From Verrucomicrobiota bacterium (lineage in GTDB: Bacteria > Verrucomicrobiota > Verrucomicrobiia > Limisphaerales > JACRJZ01), in the NCBI GenBank assembly GCA_016219875.1, contig JACRJZ010000132.1, positions 1 through 64,000 on the forward strand: a DNA stretch of 64,000 nucleotides, read 5' to 3'. The position numbers were made by a program, and so were the translations under genes. The notes beneath the pieces were generated by a model. That model worked only from the letters and a program-made list of their open reading frames with translations, was not told where the DNA came from and did not search any database. Shown in pieces: positions 28,501-40,500 of this stretch (positions are counted from its first letter, which is position 1; every line of letters starts with the position of its first letter).

Positions 28501-31500
28501 GCAGACCGAGCGCATCGCCGTGGGCCGGATTGACGGCGACACCAACCTGGATTTGGTGACCGCCAATTGGCATGCGGACGGCATGAGCGTGCTGCTCGGT
28601 CGCGGCGACGGCACTTTCCAGGTGAAAACCAACATCGGCACCGGCAACTCCGCCTGGGCGATCGCCCTCGGACAGTTTACCGCCGATACGAACCTCGACT
28701 GCGCCGTGGCGAACTACGACGCCAACACCGTCACCATCCTGCGCGGCGGGGGCGACGGTTCCTTCCAGGTCCTCACCAACATCACCGTCGGCTCCCGGCC
28801 CTACCACGTGGTCACCGCCGACTTCAACGCCGACGCCAAGACGGACCTCGCGGTGCCGAACTACAGCGGCAGCACGGTCAGCATCCTGCTGGGCAATGGC
28901 GACGGCAGCTTCCGGGTGACGACCAATTACGCGACGGGCAGCAGCCCGATGTACGCCGCCGTGGGGGACGCCAACCGTGACGGGAAGCTGGACTTGGTCA
29001 TTGCCAACTACGACAGCGACAACGTTACGGTCCACCTGGGCAACGGCAACGGGACCTTTGCCGCGCCGGTCGGCGTGGCCACCGGGCATCGCCCCCGCGC
29101 CGTCGCCCTGGCGGACTTGGATCGCGACGGGAAATTGGACCTCGCCGTCCTCAACGGCGGTGACAACACCTTCAACGTGATGTTCGGCAACGGCGACGGC
29201 TCTTTCCAACCGCGCGCCATTTACCCGGCCAACACTTCGGACGGGTATGAAATCCTGGCGATTGATCTCAACGGCGACACTTGGCCCGACCTCGTGGTGG
29301 GTGGCTACCACAACCACCTTGTCAGCGTGGTGCTCAACCGCGGCGACGGCACGTTCCTTTCGCCCACCACCTACGGACTTGGCTACTACGTCGTGGGCTT
29401 GGCGGCGGGGGATTTCAACAACGACGGTCGTACGGATTTAGCTTGCGGCAACGACTCCGGCACCGGCGTGTACAGCCTCATCGCCAATGACACCGAGCCG
29501 CTCGCGAGCGATTCCGCCGACGGCAGCCTCCGCACCGGGGCCGGTCGCGGCAATTTGACCAGTGGCAGCGATCCCGACTATTGGAGCTTCTACGCGGAAG
29601 CCGGCGACCGCTTGAGTCTGGCCTGCCAGAATCCGGTTGATTCTGCCGCCACGGGCCTGCGCTTCGTCATCTATTTGCCCAGCGGCGCGTCCTACACCGA
29701 CTTTTACGCGGACTACTACGGTCGCGGCCAACTTTCGACGACGCTTCCCGTGACCGGCACCTACTACATCGGTGTGTCCCAGAACTGGGGTTACACGGGC
29801 GAATACCGCTTCCGGGTCACACTTGCCCGCCCGCCCATGCAGCTCGAAAGCGAGGACAACAACAACACGAGTCAGGCTGACCCACTGACCTTCGTTTCAA
29901 ACGCGGGGCATCAGCAGGCCACCGTCCTCGGTTATGAGAGTTCCGCCGACGGCAGCGACTTCTACCAACTCGGCAACCTTTCCGCCGGCACCACCATCCA
30001 ACTCGGCTTGACGCGGCCCAACAGCAGCCACTTGCTGGCGGACCTCGTCATCTACAACAGCGCCGGCGCGGTCGTGGCCATCAGCGTGGCTGGGGCGACC
30101 AATCTGACCTATACCGTGCCGGTCGGCGGCGATGGCGCCCACTACGCGCAAGTCTGGGACGCCGGCCCGGCGGTCGCGCTGCCTCTCGGCGGCACCGACG
30201 GCTACGCGCTCCGCTTCAACGGCGGCAACGACTGGATCGCCATCACCAACGCCGTCATTCCGGCTTCGGGCGACTTCACGGTGGAGGCCTGGGCTTATTC
30301 GTACGGTTCGGACAGCTACCACAATATTTTGTCCCAAGGCACGGGCGGCAATGCCTTCTACATGGGCTACCGCAGTTGGAAAGCCCGCGCGGGCGACGGC
30401 TGGGAGTACATCGACAGCGTGATGTATCCACAGAACGGCTGGCACCACATCGCCGTGGTCAAGAGCAGCACGAACACGTTGTTCTTCATCGACGGGACGC
30501 AAGTGGCGGCGCGCGGCAGCGCGATTCCGAACCCGGTGGCGGCGGATGGTCTGCGCATCGGACGCCAGTACGGACCGTACGGTGAATACTGGGGCGGCCT
30601 GATTGACGAAGTCCGCGTGTGGAACAAGGCGCGGACGGCGGCGGAACTTCAACTGAACTTGAGCAATCGCCTGACCGGCGCCGAGAGCGGCCTGGTTGGC
30701 TATTGGAGCTTCGACGAAGGCGCCGGCGCCACCATCGCGGACGCCAGCCCCGCTGGCCACCTCGGGCGCTTCCAGAACTTCCCGGTCTGGGTGCCGTCCT
30801 CCTCGGAGGTCTTCCAGCCCTCCGGCATCTTCTCCCAGTACGTCCTGTCCCTCGACATCAGCGACAGCGTCGGCCCGGCGGTTGCGTCGGTCACGCTGCC
30901 TGCCGCCGGGTCCACCAACTTCGGCGTCATCGACCGGTTTACCGTCGGCTTCAACAAGGACATCGACGCGTCGATCAATGCGGTCAACCGCTACCTCCGC
31001 TCTTACGGTGGCCACGCCTACACCATCACCGACGCCGGCATGACTTGGTACAACGCCGAAACCGCCGCCCGCGCCGTCGGCGGCCATCTCGTCACCCTCA
31101 ACACTTCGCTGGAGAACGACTGGGTCCGCGACAACTTCTACAGCGTGTACGGCAACGTCTGGATCGGCATGTCCGACGAAGCCCAGCGCGGCACTTACGT
31201 TTGGGCCAGCGGCGAGTCGGTCACCTACACCAACTGGGACGCCGGCCAGCCCAACAACAACAACAACGCGGACTACGGCGTCATGCGTGGCGCCGGCTTG
31301 TGGGCCATGTACGCCGCCTCGGCCAACTACCGCGGCGTCATCGAAGTCGCCGGCCCGGACACCGACGGCGATGGCCTGCCGGACACACTCGATCCGTTCC
31401 CGAACGACGCCATGAACCTCGTGGACCTCCGCGCCGCGGGACTCGATAGCGCGTTCGACACGGCGGACGACTCGATCTATCGGCTCTCAAGCGACAACTA

Positions 31501-34500
31501 CACCGGGGGCCTCTCCTTGAATTATTACGTCACCGACGGCCCGCTCCAGCCGGGCAACTACCGTTTCACCGTGACGAGTTCCTTGCGCGACCGCTTCGGC
31601 AATCCCATGAACGCGCCGATGGTCCGCTACTTCACCGTGGGCGGCGTGCCGGGTTACGTCTTCGAGGGCCGCACCAACAACTCCTCCGCCACCGCCACCG
31701 CCTTGCCGCTGGTGGAAGACCCGCCGGGCGTCAAGAGCGCCGCCGGCCGCGGCAAACTTTACAATGGCTCGGACGAAGATTGGTGGAGCTTCACCGGCGC
31801 GGCGGGCGAGTTGCTCACGCTGGCAGTGGAAGTGCCCGGTTACCCGAACGGCGGACGGCTGCGCTACGAGGTCTTCCATCCGAACGGCAGCCGCATCATC
31901 GACCTCTACCCCGAGTACTATGGCAGTTACGGGCAACAGGGACCGGTCACGCTCAGCAGCAACGGCACCTACACCGTGCGCATCACCCAATACGATGGTT
32001 ACTACGGCGAGTACCGCTTCCGCATCACGACCGTCACGACGCCGGTGCAGATGGAAAGCGAGGACAACGCGAACATCGCCAATGCCGATCCGCTCACCTT
32101 TACCGTGGCCACCAACAGCCAAGCCGCCAGCGTCGCCGGCTTCATTCGCCTGGGGACGGACCTCGACTACTTCAACCTCGGCGTGGTCAGCAACGGCTAC
32201 AGCATCTTCCTCAATGTCCGGCTCCCGCTCGGCAGCGCGTTGGCTCCGGTCGTCTCGGTGTACAACGCCGCCAACGCCTATCAGGGCGAGGCCCCGGGCG
32301 GGCGGCCCGACGACGGCGTGGCCGAAGTCCGCGTCACCTCGCAGAACACTTACTACGCCGTCGTGCGCAGTTCGGCCGGCGTGGGCGGCATCGACCAAGG
32401 CTACCTGCTCGACGTGCAGGTCTTGCCCACGGGCACGCTCTCGTTCCCGAACCTCCAGGTCGTCACCGTCACGCCGCCCACCGCGGGCAGCATCCAGAGC
32501 GGCCAGCAGATCGCCTATTCGTTCAGCGTGCAGAACGTCGGCTCGCTCGCCACGGCCGGCGCGAGTTGGATAGACCGAGCCTCGCTTTCGCAGGACACCG
32601 TGCTGGGCAACGCGGACGACATCCCGCTTGGCTTCATCACCCACAGCGGCGCGCTCGCTCCCGGTGCGGGCTACAGTGTGACCAACACCTTCACTTTGCC
32701 GGAAGGCGTGAGCGGCGACTACTACCTGATCGTCATGGCTGACGCCGGCAATGCGGTGAACGAATTCCTGTTCGAGAGTGACAACACCACCGTCTCCGCC
32801 TCCACCTTCCACATCAACCTTGCGCCGTATCCCGACCTCCGGGTCGAGAACCTCGTCGCGGTGGGGCCGGATGCCGGCAGCGTCTTTACGATCTCGTGGA
32901 ACACCGTCAACCGCGGCAACCTCGGCGCGCCCGCCGGCTTCCGCGAACGCCACGTCGTGCGCAACATCACCAGCGGCGCCATCCTGGCGAACGTCGAGCA
33001 AACCGCCGCCAGCGCCCTCGCTCCGGCCGCGGTCTGGCCGCACCAGATCAGCGTCGTCGCCTCCAACTCCGGTGTCTATCAAGTCCAGGTCACGACCGAC
33101 TCGCAGGACAACCTTTGGGAGTTCGACGGCCTGAGCCATGCCGGCGGCGAGGCGAACAACGCGGCGGCCACCAACTTCTCCATCCTCTCCTACTTCAACG
33201 TCACGGTGCAAAGCAGCCCGCCCGGCGCCGGCACGCTCACGGGCGCCGGCTCCTACTCGTCGGGCACGACCGTCACCGTCACCGCCACGCCGGTCACAAC
33301 CACGCTGCCGTATTACTTCGTGAACTGGACCGAGGGCGGCGCTTTCCAGAGCGCGAGCACCAACTACAGCTTCATCATCTCGCGCGACCGTACTCTGCTG
33401 GCGAACTTCTCACTGCCGAGCTTCCAACTGAGTGCGTCGAACAACCCGCCCGCCGGCGGCACGGTGGCCGGGCAGGGGACCTACTTCTACGGCACGACCA
33501 ACGTGCTCACGGCCAACGCCAACTTCGGCTACCGCTTCACCAACTGGACCGAAGGCGGCAGCGTCCTCAGCACCGCGCCGTCGTTCTCGGTGGTCGTCAC
33601 CAGCAACCGCTCCGTCGTGGCGAACTACGTCGAAGCGAACACCACCCACGTCGTAAGCCTGGCTACCCAGCCCTCGAACGTTGTGGCCCTCGCGGGCGCG
33701 GGCATCTACACCAATGGCCAGAGCACCAACTTCACCGCCCCGCTCTCGGTCACGAACCCGCCGAGCATTTTCAACTTCAAGGAATGGCGGCTCAACGGTG
33801 CGTTCGCCGGGAGCAGCGCCAGCTTCAGCAAGGGCTTCACCACGCTGGATCCGACGAACATGCAGTTCGTGGCAGTCTATGACACGGTCAGCATCCTGCC
33901 GCTCGTCACCAACGTCACGCAGAACCTCGCGAACCCCGTGCCGGCGACCACCAACTTCGTGCTGAGCTTCCAGTTCAACCGCAGCATGAACACCAACTTC
34001 ACGCCGGTCGTCGCGCTCACCAACTTGGCCGCGCCGGTCCAGGCCGTGGTCCCGCCGGGCGGCTCGTGGAACGCCGTCGCGGTGTCCAACGACACGTTCA
34101 CCTTGCGTCCGATCACGTTCGCCACCGGCATGGACGGCACGAACAGGGTCTGGATTTCCCAGGCCCGCGACTTCAGCGGCGGCCAACTGGCGCTGACCAA
34201 CGTGCGGACGGTCGTGGTCGATGTGACGCCGCCGGCGAACCCGGTCCTGACGCTCACGGCGTCGAACAACTCGTCGGCCACCGTGAGTTGGTCCGCCTAC
34301 ACGGCACCGGCGGACTTGAACAGCTTCCGCCTGTATCTCGCCACGAACAGCTTCACGTCGGTGGCCGGCCTGGTGCCGGTATCGACTCTCGGCGCCGGTT
34401 CGCGCAGCTTCACCTATTACAGCTTGTCGCTCGATCGGCCGTATTTCGCCGTCGTCGCCGCGGTGGATAACGCGGGCAACAGTGCGTCCACAGTCACGCC

Positions 34501-37500
34501 GCTGTCCTTCATCCTGCCCAGCAGCGTGCCGCCGCCGGTGCCGCTGACCGTCACTGCGCCCAGCGCTTCGTCCGCGCTGGTTTCCTGGACCGGCTACGAC
34601 ACGACCTTCCTGCTCGGCTTCGCAGCCTTCCGCCTCTACTACGAGACGAACAACTTCACCTCGGTCGCCAGCTTGACGGCCAAGCAGGTCCTCGGCACGG
34701 GCGTGCGCTCGGCGCAGATCGACGGCTTGGACCGCACGCGCACCTACTACTTCGCCGTCGTCGGCTACAACGGGAACAACGCCTTCAATCCGAACGTCAC
34801 CGCCACGCCGTGGTCCGATCCTTACGCCGGGAACATCGCCGCCAACACCACCATCGGTGGGGCCGGCCAGCCCGTGGTGGACATCCTCCAGAGCATCACG
34901 GTGGTCAACAGCGCCGTGCTCACCATCCCGGCGGGCACCACGCTCCGCTTCGCGCCGGGCACCAAGCTCACCGTCCAGCAAGGCCGCCTCAACGCCGTCG
35001 GCACCGCGCTCGATCCGGTCGTCTTCACTTCGGCCAACGACCAGTCCGGCCTGACGCCGGCTGCGGGCGACTGGAACGGCGTCTTCCTCGGCAGCAGCGC
35101 CGGCCCATCAGTGCTGCGCCACGTCTTCGTGAAGTACGGCGCCGGCCTGACCATCAGTAACTGCTCGCCGACCGTCGATGCCTTCACCGCGCTCTACAAC
35201 GTGCCCGCCGGCCTCACGCACCAGAACGGCGGCGCGGTCAACACCACCAATGCTCTGCTCGCCTTCAACGGCGTGGGCGCGCAGCAACTCGGCGCGTCGC
35301 AACTGCTCCTCAACAACTCGGTCATCAAGAACAACGACACCAACGCGCTGGGCTTCGGCGGGCCGATTCTCAATGCGGCCGGCAACTGGTGGGGCAGCGC
35401 CGTGCCTGCGGAGATCGACGCGCTGCTGCAAGGCGCGGTGGACCGCACGGGCTTCCTCACTGGCGAACCGCTGCTCACGCCGGCCATCGGCACGTCGAAC
35501 AACGTCACGCAGATCGGCAACCGCTTCGCCAACTTGCGCCTGGCTTGCCGCACCGCGGACTCCATGCGTTTGAGCGAGGACTCGACGTTCTTCGCCGTGT
35601 TCTTCGCGCCGTTCGCCAACAGCACCACCTTCCAGGTCGGCGAGGGCGGCGGGGCCAAGACCCTCTTCGCCCAGTTCCGCAGCATCACCGGCCAGACGAG
35701 CGCGCCGGTGTCCGTCACCGTCACCTACATCACCGCCGGGCCGAGCATCGCGGCGTTCAATCTCTCGGAGGGCCAGCAACTGACCCGTCCCCTCACCGTG
35801 ACCGGCAGCGCCAGCGCCCCGCTGGGCATGGCGGCGATGGAATTCTACGTGGACAACGTGGGGCAGGGGACCAATGCCGGCGGCAGCTTTTCGCAGTGGT
35901 TCGATCCGCGCGGCTTCAGCAGCGCCGTTCATCGCGTGAAACTGGTTGCGCGTGACACCAGCGGCAACTTCTCGACGTTGGAGCGCAACGTGGTCGTCGC
36001 CCCCACGCCGCCGCCCGCGCCGGTCATCGCCGTGCCGGCCACGGATGTCGTGGTCAACACCAACACCGTCTTCGTCAGCGGCACGGCCGAGCCGTTCATC
36101 GAAGTCCGGCTGATGCGCGCCGGCACGCTGCTCCGCTCCACGAACGCCTCGGCGGCGGGCGCTTTCAGCTTCGCCAACGTTCCGCTGATCGAGGGCGCGA
36201 ACTTGCTCGCCGCGCTGGCCGTGGACGCCCTGGGCGCCGCAAACTCCGCCATCCGCAACGTCACTCTCGACACCATCCCGCCGGCCCAGCTTGTCATGGA
36301 AGCGCCGGTGTATCGGGCCGGCGTGGGCCTGTCCCTCTCGTGGAAATTCCCCACCACCGGCAAGCGCGCCTCGACCTTCCGCGTCTTCTGGCACACCGCG
36401 CCGTTTACCGCCACCAACCAGGCGACCGGCCAGAGCGTGCTGCTCGCCTCCATGGACACCACGCTGCAGGGTTTGGCCACGAGCAACTACTGGTTTACCG
36501 TGGTCGGCTACGACAGTATCGGCAACGCCAGTCCGCTCTCGACCCTCGTGCAGTTCTACTACGATGCCGTGCCGCCGTCGTTCAACGTGGCGTTTGACAA
36601 AGCGTCGCCCGTCGGCGTCGGCCCCTTGCGTGTCACGCTCATCTCCTCCAAGGCGCTGAATGGAATGCCCACCCTGACCGTGCGCCCGTCGGGCAGTTCG
36701 CCGGCATGGCTGAGCCTGACCAACACCGCGCTGAACACTTACGAAGGGGTGATCAACGTGACCACCCTGCTGCCGTCCGGCCCGGTCGTGCTCAACGTGT
36801 CCGCGCAAGACACGTTCGCCAATCCCTTCAACGGCCCGCCGTCCGGCCCGGCGCTCAGCTTTGATGTCAACCCGCCCGACGGCGTCATCACCACCGCGCC
36901 GCTGCCGCCGGTGCAAGCGACGAACAACACCTCCGTCGCGGTCAACCTGCAGCTCACCGAAGCGCCCAAGCCGGGAACGACTCCGACCATCAACTTCGGC
37001 CCGCCGGTCGGCTCGCCGGTCGCTGTCACGATGACTGGTTCCGGCGTGAACTGGAACGGCACGCTTACCCTCACGCCCGCGATGGGCTCCGGCATCGGCC
37101 ACTTCACCATGACGGTCGTGGACAGCCTCGACAACGTGGGCCACAACATCACGGCCGGCAGTTCGCTGGAGATCTACAACACCGCCTTGCCGTCGCCGCC
37201 GGGCCAACCGGTCGGGTTCCAGGCGGGCAGCCTCGGTGGCGGCCGCGTGCAGTTGAATTGGTTCGCCGTCTCGAACGCGGAAATCTACCGCGTCTATTCC
37301 GAGCCGGGCACCAACTTCACAGCCCCGACGCTGCTCGTGGCCGACAACGTGGCCTCGAACAGCTACATCGACCTGCCGCCGGCGGACGGCTATTACCGCT
37401 ACGTCGTGACCGCCCTGCGCCGCGGCTCCGAAGGCACCAACTCCATCACCCGCGTGGCGCTTTCCGACCGCACGCCGCCGCCCGCGCCGACCAACGTGGC

Positions 37501-40500
37501 CGTGCAACTGGTGGCTTCCGGCCTGCAAATCACCTGGCAGGCGGGCGCGGGCCAGACGCCGGCCTCGTTCAACGTCTATCGCAACGGCGCGCTGATCCGC
37601 ACGGTCAGCTCGGTCGCGCCTGTGATCGACAACCCGCCGCGCGGCACCATGAACTACACCGTGGGCGCGCTGGATGTCCTGGGCAACGAGGCGCTCAGCC
37701 AGCCCGCCACCGTCCAGTTGCTGGTCGGCGCGGTCAACCACCTCCAGGCGCTGGTCAACATTGGCCAGGCGCCCATGCTGTCGTGGATTTCCGACGATCC
37801 CACCGCGGTGGGCTTCAACGTCTATCGCAACGGCATCAAACAAAACTCGACGCCGCAGGCCGGCACGAATTTCACCGACACCTTGCCGCTCGGCAGCGAC
37901 ACGGCGACCTACGCCGTCCGGGCCGTCAACAGCACCAACGCCGAAAGCGCCGCGCGCTCGGTCGTCATCTATCCGGCGGAACTGACGCTCTTCGTCAACT
38001 CGCTGGGTGGCGACTCGAACAACCCGCCCACGCTGCGTTACTTCGACGATTACCGCGTGACCGTTTCCAACCTGGTCGCCTCCGGCGCGCTGCCGTTGCG
38101 CCAGATTGAACTGCGCCGCACCGGCCTCGGCCTTGAGCCGATGACCGTCGTCAGCACGGTTGGCTCCAGCATCGGCGTGGGCAACTGGCTCTCGCGCAAC
38201 CTGGCCGTGCCGTGCGCCTCGAACAATGTGGCCCAGGCGGTTCGGTTGCGCGCCGTTCAGGAAACCGACGTGGGCGGCAGCAGCGTGATCTACCAGCGCA
38301 CGTTCGACTTCCCCACCATCCAGACCCCGGGCGTGATGGTGGAACTCAGCGCCAACCAATTGCCGCTGGCGGGCGGCCTCAACTCCTTCGAGGCGCGCCT
38401 CTACAACCGTGGCTACACGCCGATCTATATTGCCACGACACGCGGCGGCGGCAGTGATCCGGGCGACCTCTCCATCGTGGTCCGGAACGCCCAGGGCCAG
38501 GAAGTCAGCCGCACGGCCTTCACTGGGGCCGTGCCGGGCGCGATCTTCGCCGGCGGCGTCGGCTACGCGCTCATCCAGCCGGGCGCTTCGGTGCGCGTCA
38601 CGGTGCCGAACGTGCTCGTGCCGGAGGGCCTGGCGGGAACGCTCGTCACCTTCGAGGCGGTGGCCAGCGCGATCTATGACCGCGCGTCGGCGGGCCAGCA
38701 GGTATCCGGCCCGCTCAGCGGCTTGATGCAGTCCAGCCTGGCCGTCACACCTTACTACGGCACGGCGCAAACGGATCGTCCGCTTTACTCCGACGAAACG
38801 CCGGTCCTCATCACCGGCCAGGCCATCGACCGCGCTTCGGGCCAGCCGAAGCCGAACGCGGCGCTGAAGATCAGCTTCGCCACGCGCGGCTATCGCTGGT
38901 CGCGCGACGTGACCACGGATGCCAACGGCAACTACGCTTACACCTTCAACCCGGCGCCGGGCATGGCCGGCACGCTGACCATCTGGGCCGCGCACCCGGA
39001 CGTGTTCGACCAGCTCAACCAAGCGCAGATCACGATCTACCGCCTCTACGCTACGCCCGCCCTCGGCGACATCCGCATGTCGAAGAACGACACGCTGGAC
39101 TTCAACATCACCCTCATCAATCCGGGCGACGTGACGCTGACGGGCTTCTCGCTGGCTTTCGAGGGCTACCGGATGCAGGGCACGAACAAGATCACCATCA
39201 CCAACCTCCAGGGTTTGGCCTTGTACGCTCCGGACTTCCTGCTCGGTCCGAATGAGCGCCGCCCGGTCACGCTCCGATTGCGTGCCGACGCCGACGCGCC
39301 GGACAACGCCGTCGCCGTGTTCACGCTCCAGTCGTCGCAAGGCGCGTCGGTGAAGTTCACCGGCAACGTCACGCTCTCCGCGCCCGTGCCGATCATCTCG
39401 GTCGTCAAGCCGGACATCGGCTACGTCGAGGTCAGCGTGGACCGCGGCTCGCTGCTCAGCCGGGAGGTCGTGATCATGAACCGTGGCCTGAAAGACTTGA
39501 AAGGTGTCACGTTCCAACCGCCGACCAACGTGGCGTGGATGATCGTCAACCTGCCCACCAACCAGGCCGGCACGATTTCCTTCCCGGACCTCAACGTCGG
39601 CCAGTCCAACTCGTTTACGGTGGTCTTCATGCCTCCGACCAACGCCGCGCTGCAATATCACCAGGACAAGATCGTCCTCCGCGGCACCAACGCCGTCGGC
39701 ACGTTCGACGTGAACCTCTACGCCAAGGTCACCTCGTCCAAGGCGGGCGACGTGCAGTTCTACGTGGACAACATCCTCGGCCTGCCGGTGCCGAATGCGA
39801 CCGTCCGCTTGCGCAGCACGGCGTTGCAAGTGGAGTTGCCGGCGGTGACCACCGACATCAACGGCCTCGTCACCGTCAGCAATCTTCAGGAGGGCAACTG
39901 GTCCTGGCAGATCAGCGCGCCGGGCCACTCGGCGAATGTCGGCGTGGTGAATGTGATTCCCGGCCAGATCGTGCAGGTGGCTCCGCCGGAGACGCGCCTG
40001 TCCAAGAGCCTGGTCACGGTCAATTTCAGCGTCGTGCCCGTGCCCTACACCGACCGCTACGAGATCAAGATCGAGCAAACTTTCGAGACCCACGTGCCGG
40101 CGCCGGTGCTGGTGCTCGATCCCACCTACATGAACTTCGATCAGGTCCAGCCGGGCTTTGAGGCCAACTTCATCGTCACGGCCAAGAACCACGGCCTGAT
40201 CGCCATCCGCGACGTCACGATCAACGGCTCGGATGCCGGCGGAGGGCGGCTGTCGCCGCTGATTGACTACTTGCCGGAACTGGGGCCGGAAGAGACGGTG
40301 GAGATTCCGTTCCACCTGACCTACGGCGCTGCCGGCAGCGGCCAGCAGAGCGTGGCCGGGAGGCAGGGTGGGAATGTGGACAAGATCTGCGATCCGGCCA
40401 ATGGCATCTCGGGCGGCTTCCTCGATTGCCTCACGGGCAATCTTATCCAGACGGCCTGCGGACTGATTGGCCTCAACGCCATCGCAGCCGGCTCGTATAG

